Assembly (NCBI RefSeq): GCF_029027965.1
Contig: NZ_CP119082.1
Location: 3,023,001 to 3,087,000 of the forward strand
Reading direction: 5' to 3'
DNA: 64,000 nt
From: Paracoccus sp. S3-43
GTDB taxonomy: Bacteria; Pseudomonadota; Alphaproteobacteria; Rhodobacterales; Rhodobacteraceae
Shown: piece after piece, positions 7,410 through 16,011 of the stretch
Position numbering within the stretch: the first letter of the stretch is position 1
How the letters are laid out: every line of letters starts with the position of its first letter
Program-made: the position numbers and the translations under genes
Notes under the pieces: generated by a model
Told to the model about the DNA's origin: nothing
The model's input: only the letters and a program-made list of their open reading frames with translations
Databases searched by the model: none

Positions 7410-8921
7410 TCAGCGATACAGGTCGCCGTAGCGGTCGCGCAGCAGGTTCTTCTGCACCTTGCCCATGGTGTTGCGCGGCAGCTCGTCCAGAAACAGCACC
7501 CGCTTGGGCCGCTTGAACTTCGCCAGCCGCCCGTCCAGGGCCGCCAGCACCTCGGCTTCGGAAATCGCATCCGCGCCGGCGGGCACGACCACCGCCGTCA
7601 CGCCCTCGCCCAGATCGCGGTGCGGCAGGCCGATCACGGCGGATTCGACCACGCCGGGCAAGGCGTCGATCTCGGATTCGATTTCCTTGGGATAGACGTT
7701 GTAGCCGCCGGTGATGATCAGATCCTTGCCGCGCCCGACGATGTGCAGGTATCCGCGTTCGTCGAATGTCCCCAGATCGCCGGTGATGAAGAACCCGTTC
7801 GCGCGCAGTTCGGCGGCGGTCTTTTCGGGCATCTGCCAATAGCCCTTGAAGACGTTCGGGCCGCGCACCTCGATCATGCCGATCTTGCCCTGGGGCAGTT
7901 CCGCGCCGGTGTCGGGATCGGTCACGACGATCTCCACCCCCGGCAGGGGCGTCCCGACGGTGCCCGCGATCCGGTCGCCCTCATAGGGATTGGACGCGTT
8001 CATGTTGGTTTCCGTCATCCCGTATCGTTCCAGGATGGCGTGGCCGGTGCGGTCCTGCCAGTCGCGATGCGTTTCCGTCAGCAGCGGCGCCGACCCCGAG
8101 ATGAACAGGCGCATCCCCGCCGTGCTGTCGCGGTCCAGCCGGTCGTCCTGAAGCAGCCGAACATAGAAGGTCGGCACGCCCATCAGCACCGTCGCCCGGT
8201 CCATCAGGCCAAGGATCCGGTCCGGGTCGAACCTGGGCAGGAAGATCATCGACGCGCCGGAGAACAGCGTCACATTGGTCGCCACGAACAGCCCATGGGT
8301 GTGAAAGATCGGCAGCGCGTGGATCAGCACGTCATCCGCCGTATAGCGCCAGGCATCCCGCAGCGCCTGGGTGTTCGACACCAGGTTGCCATGGGTCAGC
8401 ATCGCGCCCTTGGACCGCCCCGTCGTCCCCGAGGTATAGAGCAGCGCCGCCAGATCGTCGGCCGCGCACGGCACGGTGGCGAAATCGGCCGGGGCACCGG
8501 CGGCGGCGTCGGTCAGGCCGCCCTGCCCCTTGGCGTCCAGCGTCACGATCCGCGCGCCGGCCCGCGCGGCGGCATCGGACAGCGCATCGGCCTTGGCCGG
8601 GTCGCAGACGAAGACCGCAGGCGTGGCGTCGCCGATGAAATAGTCGATCTCGGCCGGGGTATAGCCGGTGTTCAGCGGCAAAAAGACCGCCCCCGCCCGC
8701 ACGGTCGCCAGATAGAGAATGACCGCCTGCACCGATTTTTCCACCTGCGCGGCCACCCGGTCGCCCGGCGCGACCCCCAGCGACACAAGCGCGTTGGCCA
8801 TCCGCCCGGCGCGGGCGACCAGATCGCCATAGCTGATGCGTTCGCCCGCATCGGTTTCGACGGCGGTGGCGCCGGGATCGGCGATGCCGGTTTCGAGGAT
8901 GTGGAACAGGTTCGCGGTCAT
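7410..8921 (-). CDS. matB: Malonyl-CoA synthetase
   Basis: A 503-residue member of the ANL (acyl-CoA synthetase) superfamily. The P-loop LLYTSGTTGRSKGA is at about residue 163, followed by the adenylate motif ERYGMTET, the hinge TGDLG and the C-terminal catalytic lysine region LPRNTMGKVQK. Overall similarity is to MatB, which joins malonate to CoA using ATP. Its ATG overlaps the stop of the upstream malonyl-CoA decarboxylase gene by four bases (ATGA), which strongly supports the malonate assignment. Confidence 0.92.
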   Translation of the reverse strand: MTANLFHILETGIADPGATAVETDAGERISYGDLVARAGRMANALVSLGVAPGDRVAAQVEKSVQAVILYLATVRAGAVFLPLNTGYTPAEIDYFIGDATPAVFVCDPAKADALSDAAARAGARIVTLDAKGQGGLTDAAAGAPADFATVPCAADDLAALLYTSGTTGRSKGAMLTHGNLVSNTQALRDAWRYTADDVLIHALPIFHTHGLFVATNVTLFSGASMIFLPRFDPDRILGLMDRATVLMGVPTFYVRLLQDDRLDRDSTAGMRLFISGSAPLLTETHRDWQDRTGHAILERYGMTETNMNASNPYEGDRIAGTVGTPLPGVEIVVTDPDTGAELPQGKIGMIEVRGPNVFKGYWQMPEKTAAELRANGFFITGDLGTFDERGYLHIVGRGKDLIITGGYNVYPKEIESEIDALPGVVESAVIGLPHRDLGEGVTAVVVPAGADAISEAEVLAALDGRLAKFKRPKRVLFLDELPRNTMGKVQKNLLRDRYGDLYR

Positions 8922-10291
8922 GGCTTTTCTTTCGTGGCGGCTGGCGCGGGCAGGTGGCGGCGCACCGAATCCGATGCGGCGATCTGGGTGCGTTCGGCGA
9001 AGGCCTCGTGGTTGGCCTCGATCCGGTCAAGGTCATAGAGGTAATTGACCATCAGCCCGTGCGACTGTTTCAACCCGTTGGCCGACACGTCGCCCCCGAA
9101 ATTCAGCCGCTCCAGGCAGGCGCCGTTGCCCAGGTGGAAGCGGGCGACGGGATCCACCGCCCGGCCCTTGGCGTCGCGGGCGCGCAGGAAATAGATCGCG
9201 GCGGCGGCCAGCAGCGGCTCGCGCAGGGCCTGCGCCGCGTCGGGATCGACATGCCAGCCCGGCTGGTCCAAGGGCGTCAGGGCGGCGCGCAGGTCGTCGT
9301 CCAGCAGATCGCCCCCCTGCCGCGCCTGGGCCAGCCAGGCGGCGAAGCCCGGCACCGGGGACAGGGTGACGAAGGTCTGGATGTCGGGCAGTTCCGCCTT
9401 CAGTTCCTCGACCACCTGCTTGATGAGGAAATTGCCGAAGGACACCCCCGCCAGCCCCCGCTGCGTGTTGGAAATGGAATAGAACACCGCCGTGTCCGCC
9501 TGATCGGCCTCGATGGGGGTGCGGTCCAGATCCAGCAGCGGGGCCACGGTGTCGGGGATCGCCTTGGTCAGCGCGACCTCGACGAAGATCAGCGGCTCGT
9601 CCACCAGTTGCGGGTGGAAGAAGCCATAGCAGCGCCGGTCGGTCGGTTGCAGGCGGCCCCGAAGGTCGTCCCAGTTCTGGATGGCATGGACGGCCTCGTA
9701 CCGGATGATCTTTTCCAGGATCGCGGCGGGGGTGTTCCAGTCGATATGGCGCAGCACCAGAAAGCCTCGGTTGAACCAGGACGCGAAGAGATGCGCGAAA
9801 TCGCTGTCCACCCGGCGCAGGGACGGGTTGTCCTTGAGATGGCGCAGCAGTTCCTCGCGCATCCTGACCAGGGCCGCCGTGCCGCCGGGGGCCAGGTTCA
9901 GGCGGCGGAACAGTTCCTGGCGGCGGGGTTCGGCGGCATTGTGCAGCGCCTCGATCGCCTCGACCGAGTCGGGCTGGGCCTGGATGGCCGCCACGGCCTT
10001 GCCGACGGCTCTGGGGTCGGGACCGAAACGGTCGGCAAGGGTCGCCAGAAAGTCCAGCCGCTGCGGCTCGTCCGCCTCCTCGAAGGCGGCCAACAGGGCG
10101 CGGGCCAGGGCCACGCCCGACGCTTCGCCCCGGCGCGACAGCAGCAGTTCGCCCATCTCGGGCAGGCCGGGGGGCGCGGTCACCCGCCCCGCCGGATCGC
10201 GCCAGCGCAGCAGGGCGCGGCCCCGGTCGGTCAGCATGTCGAACAGGTCGCCAAAGCGGTTCGAGCGAGAGGTCTGCACGGTCCTGGTCAT
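8918..10291 (-). CDS. matA: Malonyl-CoA decarboxylase
   Basis: A 457-residue protein matching malonyl-CoA decarboxylase over its full length: an N-terminal helical domain and a C-terminal acetyltransferase-like domain containing FFHPQLVDEPLIFVEVAL and the conserved FHLGNGACLERLNF near residue 395. It converts malonyl-CoA to acetyl-CoA. With matB it forms a two-gene malonate-catabolic unit, translationally coupled by a 4-base overlap. The usual regulator matR and carrier matC or TRAP genes are not recognisable here; the AbrB-family transporter upstream on the same strand could serve uptake (inference). Confidence 0.92.
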   Translation of the reverse strand: MTRTVQTSRSNRFGDLFDMLTDRGRALLRWRDPAGRVTAPPGLPEMGELLLSRRGEASGVALARALLAAFEEADEPQRLDFLATLADRFGPDPRAVGKAVAAIQAQPDSVEAIEALHNAAEPRRQELFRRLNLAPGGTAALVRMREELLRHLKDNPSLRRVDSDFAHLFASWFNRGFLVLRHIDWNTPAAILEKIIRYEAVHAIQNWDDLRGRLQPTDRRCYGFFHPQLVDEPLIFVEVALTKAIPDTVAPLLDLDRTPIEADQADTAVFYSISNTQRGLAGVSFGNFLIKQVVEELKAELPDIQTFVTLSPVPGFAAWLAQARQGGDLLDDDLRAALTPLDQPGWHVDPDAAQALREPLLAAAAIYFLRARDAKGRAVDPVARFHLGNGACLERLNFGGDVSANGLKQSHGLMVNYLYDLDRIEANHEAFAERTQIAASDSVRRHLPAPAATKEKP

Positions 10292-10321
10292 GCGTATCTC
10301 CTTGGGACGGGTGCCGCCGGA

Positions 10322-10562
10322 TCAGCCGGGCAGCACGACAAAGATCAGCCAAAGCACACGGGCGCGACCACGGTCACGCCGGCGCCATAGTGCAGCAGCT
10401 TGCGGAAGAAGGCCCGCTTGTCCACGCCATGCGCATGGGCCAGCACCAGCAGCCAATCAGGAACAGCATCACGGCCGCCAGCAGCGTGCCGACCAGAAAC
10501 GCGCCGGCAAAGGCCAGCACGCCCGAGTTGATCGGCCCCTCCCGCCATCGTTGGGTGATCAT
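10322..10562 (-). pseudogene. Frameshifted small two-helix membrane protein
   Basis: Reading on the minus strand from the ATG at 10562, one frame encodes a first hydrophobic helix (VLAFAGAFLVGTLLAAVMLF), a second frame continues with a polar loop containing HAHGVDKRAFFRK, and a third frame ends with a hydrophobic LWLIFVVLPG and stop. Two single-base frame changes, near 10456 and near 10349, are needed to join them into a protein of about 80 residues. The joined product is coherent, which suggests either a decayed gene or two sequencing errors. It sits between the transporter and matA genes on the same strand with short gaps. Family not recognised. Confidence 0.45.
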
Positions 10563-10613
10563 GCAGGGCGACCGCTTCCACGACCTGATCGCGGTCCCGC
10601 GCCAGCCGCTGGC

Positions 10614-11657
10614 CTAGCCGCGCCCGCGCCGCCGGATCAGCCCGAACAGGATCGGCGCGCCGGTCAGCACCAGGATCACGCGGGTCATGTGGTGGACCAC
10701 CACGAAGCTGAGATCGGCCCCCGCGATCAGCGCCAGCATCGACATCTCGGCCTGTCCGCCGGGCATGAAGGCCAGGAAGCCCTCGACCGGCGGGGCAAGG
10801 CCGGTCAGGGTGACGAATTCCGTCACCGCGCCCGCGATCACCGCCAGGATCAGCACGAAGACCGCCCCGCCCGCGACCGTTTCGCGCAGTTCGCGCAGGG
10901 TGACGCCGACATAGCTGACGCCGATGCCGATGCCGATCAGGAATTGCGCGGCCAGCAGCGCCTCGCGCGGGGGGCGCATGTGCAGGACGCCCAGCAGCGA
11001 CAGCGCCGCCGCCGCGATCAGCGGGCCAAGGATCGCCGCGCCGAACAGGCCGGCCCGCTCGGCCGCCTTCCAGCCCAGCAGGGCGGCAGCGGCCATCACG
11101 GCCAGTTCCAGGACCGGAATGTTGGTTGCGGGTTGGCCCACCGGATGCGTCAGTTCGACGCCATAGATGCCCACCAGCACCAGCGGGCCGACGATCATGA
11201 TGACCAGAAGCCGCGTCACATGGACCAGCGAGACCTGGCGGATATTCGCCCCGGCCTCGGTCGCGAAGATGGTCATGTCCGTCGCGCCCCCCGGCATCGC
11301 GGCATAGAAGGCCGTCACCAGGTCGAAGCCGCAGAAGCGGCGAAAGAACGGCACCCCGACCAGGCCGATGGCGGCGATATAGAAGGGGATGATCGCGACG
11401 GATGCCAGCATCGACGGCAGTTCGGCCACAAGCGCCGGGGTGACGGATGCGCCGATGGCCACCCCCAGCACCGACCGCGCCGCGACCGAGGCCTGGCCCG
11501 GCCCGGCCAGCCGCACCCCCCACAGGGCCGCGACCAGGGACGCGATCATCGGCCCGAACAGGAAGGGCAGCGGCAGGCGCAGCACCGAAAACAGCGCGAC
11601 CCCGGCCAGGCCGATCAGCACCGTGGCCGCCTGCCGCCGCCGCAACCCGCCGGTCAT
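10614..11657 (-). CDS. AbrB-family membrane transporter/regulator
   Basis: A 347-residue, very hydrophobic protein with about 10 membrane helices and an internal duplication: the motif AAMPGGATDMTIFA in the first half is echoed by AFMPGGQAEMSMLA in the second. This is the AbrB domain family (often mislabelled putative ammonia monooxygenase). Substrate unknown. ATG at 11657 begins just before the first hydrophobic segment; longer reading frames upstream look non-coding. It is the first gene of the same-strand run toward matA-matB. Confidence 0.85.
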   Translation of the reverse strand: MTGGLRRRQAATVLIGLAGVALFSVLRLPLPFLFGPMIASLVAALWGVRLAGPGQASVAARSVLGVAIGASVTPALVAELPSMLASVAIIPFYIAAIGLVGVPFFRRFCGFDLVTAFYAAMPGGATDMTIFATEAGANIRQVSLVHVTRLLVIMIVGPLVLVGIYGVELTHPVGQPATNIPVLELAVMAAAALLGWKAAERAGLFGAAILGPLIAAAALSLLGVLHMRPPREALLAAQFLIGIGIGVSYVGVTLRELRETVAGGAVFVLILAVIAGAVTEFVTLTGLAPPVEGFLAFMPGGQAEMSMLALIAGADLSFVVVHHMTRVILVLTGAPILFGLIRRRGRG

Positions 11658-11889
11658 GGCCGCGCGCGCCCTGCCCGCCTGCACGGCCCCGCATCCCAGG
11701 GCCGGGATGCGGCTGCGGGTGACGGGGTCGTCTGATCGGTCATGGTTCGCTGATCCGCCTGTCCAGGAAAGGCGCCGCCCTGCGCAAGGCGGCGCCAAGG
11801 CCTGCGCTATCGCAAACGCCGCGAAAAGAGAATGCGGAAAGCCGCGAAAATCACGCGGGCCGGGCGGTTCGCGCGCCCGACGGGCGGGA

Positions 11890-14451
11890 TCAGCGCGCCC
11901 GCCCCTCGGCCTCGGCCAGTTTTTGCAGGATGTCGCCGATCTGATAGGGCTTGCCGACGATGGGGATCTCCGCAAAGCCCTCCGGCAGGCCGATGTCGCG
12001 GCCATAGCCGGTGGCGAAGACGAAGGGGATGGTCCGGGCGCGCAGGGTTTCGGCCACGGGCAGCGAATCCTCGGCCGTCAGGTTCACGTCCAGGACCGCC
12101 AGGTCCGGCGGATCGGCCTGGATCAGCGCCAGGGCGGCGGCGACCGTGGCGGCGCGGCCGGTGACGTGCAGGCCGTGATCCTCCAGCTCGGCCTGAAGCG
12201 ACATGGCGATCAGCGTCTGATCCTCGACCAGCAGGACGCGGCGGCCGGACAGGGGATGGCCCGAGGCCTGTGCCGCGATGGGCCGGGGCCGGGCCAGCGG
12301 GCCGGGATCGGCAAGGCGGATGAAATCGGCGGGCAGCAGGAAGGCGGCGGCGATCCCCTGCGGGCGATAGTCGATGCGGCTTTCGCCCCCCAGGTCGAAG
12401 GGCAGCGACTGTTCGATCAACGCCGATCCGAAACCCGACCGCTGCGGCGGGACCAGCCCTTCCAGCCCGTCCTCGGTCCAGCGGATCCGGCAATGGCCGT
12501 CGCTGTCGATCTGCCAGTCCACCGACAGATGACCGCCCGGCCGGGACAGGGCGCCGTATTTCGCGGCATTCGTCGCCATCTCGTGAAAGATCAGCGCCAT
12601 GACCGAAAAGGCCCGCCCGTCCAGGGCCACCGCCGGGCCGTCCAGGCGGATCGGCCTGCCGTCGTCCGCATAGGGGCCAAGTTCCGCCCCCAGCAGGTCG
12701 CCCAGCAGCCCACCCTGGTCGTCGCGCACCACCTGGTCATGGGCGAAGGCCAGGGCCCGGATGCGGCCCCGCAGCGCATCGGCATAATCGCCCAACGCCT
12801 CGTCGTCGCGGGGCTTGCGGCTGACCAGCGACTGGATCACCGCCAGGATGTTCTTGACCCGGTGGTTCAGTTCCTGGTTCAGCATCCGCTGCCGGACGGC
12901 GGCGCGGGCGCGTTCGTCGGCCAGCACCTCGCTGTTGAACAGCAGCACCTCGACCACGGCGATGCGCAGCGCCTCGGCAAAGCGGCGGTCGGCCTCGGAC
13001 CAGGGGTGGCTTTTGTGGCGGACGGTTTCCTTCCAGATCGCGAAGCTCTTGCGCGGAGTCAGGCGGTCGCCGAACGGGCCGGTGGCATAGGTCTTGTTCG
13101 GATCGCCCGCCCAGTCCAGCGTCTGCACGGCCTCGCGGCGGAAATAGAACAGGAAGTCGCGCGGCCGCCGCGACAGCGGGATGATCATCACCCCGGCGGG
13201 CTGGGCGGTCAGGCCGTCGGCAGCGGGCAGCAGGTCGGACAGGCAGTCGGTCTGGAACACCTGGCCTTCGGGCAGGCCCTCGGACAGCGCCAGGATCGGC
13301 GCGGCCTGCGCCCGGTCCGGGGCGTGGCCCAGGGCGGTCCAGCAGCCGTCCAGCCACATGGCGATGCCGTCCGCCGCGATCAGCCCCGCCAGATCGGGCA
13401 AGCGGCTTTGCAGGGCCTGGCCCGCATCCTCGTTCCGGCTGGCATCGACCAGCAGGTCGTCCAGGGCGCGCCGCGCGTCCAGTTCGGCGTCGCGCGCCTG
13501 CTTGCGGGTCAGCGCGTCCAGGTGCATCGAGAAGAACTCGCCCACCATCTCGGCGGCGGCGCGGTCCGCCATGCCCAGCACCTTGGGAGAGTGGTGGTGA
13601 CAGGCGATCAGCCCCCACAGCGCCCCGTCGATGATGATCGACACCGACATCGACGCCGCCACCCCCATGTTGCGCAGGTATTCGCAATGGATCGGGGACA
13701 CGCTGCGCAGATGGGCATAGGACAGATCCAGCGGCTCGGCCTGGGGATCGTCGCCCAGGACCGGCACCGGCGCGAAGGACGCGTCGCCGATCACCCGGAT
13801 CGGATTGCGCAGATACAGCGCGCGGGCCTGCTGGGGGATGTCGCTGGCCGGGAAATACTGGCCGCGAAAGCTTTCCTGTTCGTCCAGCTTGGCCTCGGCC
13901 ACGACCTTGCCCGCGCCGTTCTCGCCCAGTTGATAGACCATCACCCGGTCATAACCCAGCTGCGCCTGCATCAGCATCGCGGCCTGGGCGATCAGCCGTT
14001 CGGTGTCGTCGGTGGCGCGCAGCCGTTCGATCACCGTGCGCGACAGGCTGATGATCGTCCCCAGCCGGTCCGAGGCGGGTTCGAATTCGACGATCGTGCG
14101 GCCCTTGAAGCGGTGGACGGTGGCGTCCAGTTCCTGGCCGTTCACCGTCATCCCGAAGACCAGGGCCGGGCGCGGCTTCTGGCCCGACACCGCCAGCGCG
14201 TTCAGCAGCCGGTGCGCGGGTTCGGATCCGATCACCTCGGCTAGGGGCAGGCCCAGGGGATCGCCCGGCAGATCCAGCATCGCCGCCGCGTTCGCCGAGC
14301 GATACACCACCCGGCGCGCGGTGTTGTCGCAGGCCAGAAGGCATCCATGGGGCTGGATGCTGCCGGGAATGTGGATCGGCTCTCGGTCGCAATTGGTCAG
14401 GTCGATGGGCTGGCCGGCCAGCGAGGCATCGGAGATGGTGTTTTCGTTCAT
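11890..14451 (-). CDS. Bacteriophytochrome hybrid histidine kinase (HWE type) with receiver
   Basis: An 853-residue red/far-red light sensor. PAS domain with the biliverdin-binding Cys21 (LTNCDREPIHIPG), GAF domain with PASDIP at 201-206 and conserved His255 (SPIHCEY), PHY domain with the tongue motif PRKSF at 466-470, then an HWE/HisKA_2-type kinase with phospho-acceptor His530 in LNQELNHRVKN and ATPase motif HEMATNAAKYG, and a C-terminal receiver (RRVLLVEDQ; phospho-Asp in LAVLDVNL). ATG at 14451 overlaps the stop of the heme oxygenase gene by four bases, so chromophore maker and sensor are coexpressed. Its signalling output is not in the window. Confidence 0.95.
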   Translation of the reverse strand: MNENTISDASLAGQPIDLTNCDREPIHIPGSIQPHGCLLACDNTARRVVYRSANAAAMLDLPGDPLGLPLAEVIGSEPAHRLLNALAVSGQKPRPALVFGMTVNGQELDATVHRFKGRTIVEFEPASDRLGTIISLSRTVIERLRATDDTERLIAQAAMLMQAQLGYDRVMVYQLGENGAGKVVAEAKLDEQESFRGQYFPASDIPQQARALYLRNPIRVIGDASFAPVPVLGDDPQAEPLDLSYAHLRSVSPIHCEYLRNMGVAASMSVSIIIDGALWGLIACHHHSPKVLGMADRAAAEMVGEFFSMHLDALTRKQARDAELDARRALDDLLVDASRNEDAGQALQSRLPDLAGLIAADGIAMWLDGCWTALGHAPDRAQAAPILALSEGLPEGQVFQTDCLSDLLPAADGLTAQPAGVMIIPLSRRPRDFLFYFRREAVQTLDWAGDPNKTYATGPFGDRLTPRKSFAIWKETVRHKSHPWSEADRRFAEALRIAVVEVLLFNSEVLADERARAAVRQRMLNQELNHRVKNILAVIQSLVSRKPRDDEALGDYADALRGRIRALAFAHDQVVRDDQGGLLGDLLGAELGPYADDGRPIRLDGPAVALDGRAFSVMALIFHEMATNAAKYGALSRPGGHLSVDWQIDSDGHCRIRWTEDGLEGLVPPQRSGFGSALIEQSLPFDLGGESRIDYRPQGIAAAFLLPADFIRLADPGPLARPRPIAAQASGHPLSGRRVLLVEDQTLIAMSLQAELEDHGLHVTGRAATVAAALALIQADPPDLAVLDVNLTAEDSLPVAETLRARTIPFVFATGYGRDIGLPEGFAEIPIVGKPYQIGDILQKLAEAEGRAR

Positions 14452-14981
14452 GCCGGCGCCTTGACCCCATAGGCCCGCAGCGCCAGCCCGAAGACGGCGC
14501 GCGCGGTCGCCACCGCCGGGGCCGGGGAAATGTCGGCGCCCTCCAGCCAGTCCAGGAACTGCCGCCAGCGGCGCGGGGATGCGGTCTGCGCGGCCAGGTG
14601 GCGGGCGCCGCGTTCGGGCGTGAAGCCCTGCGCGGCCGCGCGCCGCGCCAGCAGCCGCGCGCCCAGGGCCGAACCCTCCAGCACATAGCAGGCGGCGGCC
14701 CGCGCCGCGGGGTCGGCCAGAACCGGCGCGTCGGGAAGGGCGGGACGCGGCATGTCCAGATCGGCCAGATCCAGCGCGATCAGCGGGGCCAGGCGCCGCA
14801 CCTGCCAGCCGCTGCGGGTCAGCGCCGGTTCGACCGCCGCGCGGAACGCATAGCTGCCGGACAGAAAGGCGCGATAGGCCACCGGGTCGGCAAAGCTGCC
14901 GATCGCCTCGTCCAGGCGGACATGCAGGTCGCGTGTCTCTGTCATCAGAACGCGACGCAGGGAATCGTCCTTGGCCATCAT
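14448..14981 (-). CDS. bphO: Biliverdin-producing heme oxygenase
   Basis: A 177-residue all-helical protein of the heme oxygenase family with the N-terminal LHVRLDE motif carrying the proximal heme-ligand His20, and the helix GSYAFRAAVEPAL. It would cleave heme to biliverdin, the chromophore of the phytochrome encoded by the overlapping downstream gene. Start is the first of two adjacent ATGs (14981, 14978). The family is divergent, so assignment leans partly on the neighbour. Confidence 0.85.
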   Translation of the reverse strand: MMAKDDSLRRVLMTETRDLHVRLDEAIGSFADPVAYRAFLSGSYAFRAAVEPALTRSGWQVRRLAPLIALDLADLDMPRPALPDAPVLADPAARAAACYVLEGSALGARLLARRAAAQGFTPERGARHLAAQTASPRRWRQFLDWLEGADISPAPAVATARAVFGLALRAYGVKAPA

Positions 14982-15084
14982 GCGCCAGCTTTCGAATTGT
15001 TTTTCCAGACATACCGGCGCTTGCCGAAATGCCGCAATAGCGGAAGCCCCCAGATGCCGTTAACGTAAGTTAGTCGTGATCGGG

Positions 15085-16011
15085 TCAGTAACCGCGCCCG
15101 CGATCCACCAGATGCAGGACAGGGCGGCCCGCCATGGCGCGGCGCAGATTTTCCACCGCGACGGGGGCGGCTGTCTGGACCCGCGTCTCGGCGGCGATAT
15201 GAGGGGTCACGGTGACGCCGGGATGGGACCAGAAGGGATGGCCGGGCGGCAGCGGTTCCGTGCGGAACACGTCCAGCACCGCGTGGCCCAGCCGGCCGCC
15301 GTCCAGGGCCGCCAGCAGCGCGGCGTCGTCCAGCACCGTGCCGCGTCCGGGATTGATCAGCCAGGCGCCTTGCGGCAGCAGCGCCAGCCGTTCCGCGTCA
15401 AGCAGCCCGCGCGTCTGCGGCGTATCCGGCAGCAGGGCGATCAGGATCTCGGCCCCCGCCAGCGCCCGGTCCAGGCCGTCCCGCCCGAAGACCCGCACCC
15501 CGGGCACCGCCCGCCCCGAGGCGCTGTATCCCGCCAGCCGGAAGCCGATCCCGCCCAGCATCGTGGCAACGCTGCGGCCAAGCTCTCCCATCCCCAGGAT
15601 GGTCACCTGCCGGTCGCGGGCCAGCCGAGGCGTCACGCCGTTGCGCCACCGCCCGTCCTGGGCATAGGCGTCCATCCCCAGATGGGCGCGCATCGCCCAG
15701 CCGGTGCAATATTCCGCCATCCCCTGCGCCAGCCCCGGATCGACCATCCGCGCCAGCGGCTGCGTCAGGGTGGGGTTGGCGACGATGCGCTCGACCCCCG
15801 CCCACAGGCTTTGCACCAGCCGCGCGTTCACGAAGGGCGACAGGTCGTCGACCGGGCCGCCCGGCGCATAGATGATCGCGTCGATGCCGGCCGGGTCGGC
15901 GCCTGCCGGATCGGGGCGCAGCAGGTCCATCTCGGGCGCAAGGGCCGTCAGGGCGGGCGCCCATTCCGGCCACAGCGCGTCGGGGGCGGCGAACAGGACG
16001 CGCATCGTCAT
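15085..16011 (-). CDS. ghrA: Glyoxylate/hydroxypyruvate reductase A-type dehydrogenase
   Basis: A 308-residue D-isomer-specific 2-hydroxyacid dehydrogenase. The NAD(P)-binding GMGELG is near residue 143, with substrate/catalytic motifs LINPGRGTVLDD, VLDVFRTEPLP and the catalytic His in TPHIAA. The length and the divergent N-terminal domain fit the GhrA branch, which reduces glyoxylate and hydroxypyruvate. ATG at 16011 overlaps the rodA stop (ATGA), so it is the last gene of the rod-shape operon. Confidence 0.88.
   Translation of the reverse strand: MTMRVLFAAPDALWPEWAPALTALAPEMDLLRPDPAGADPAGIDAIIYAPGGPVDDLSPFVNARLVQSLWAGVERIVANPTLTQPLARMVDPGLAQGMAEYCTGWAMRAHLGMDAYAQDGRWRNGVTPRLARDRQVTILGMGELGRSVATMLGGIGFRLAGYSASGRAVPGVRVFGRDGLDRALAGAEILIALLPDTPQTRGLLDAERLALLPQGAWLINPGRGTVLDDAALLAALDGGRLGHAVLDVFRTEPLPPGHPFWSHPGVTVTPHIAAETRVQTAAPVAVENLRRAMAGRPVLHLVDRGRGY

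Noticed and set aside
11389..14244. Plus-strand frame of about 950 codons opposite the phytochrome
   Set aside because: Spans several clear minus-strand genes and has low-complexity composition; a high-GC shadow frame.
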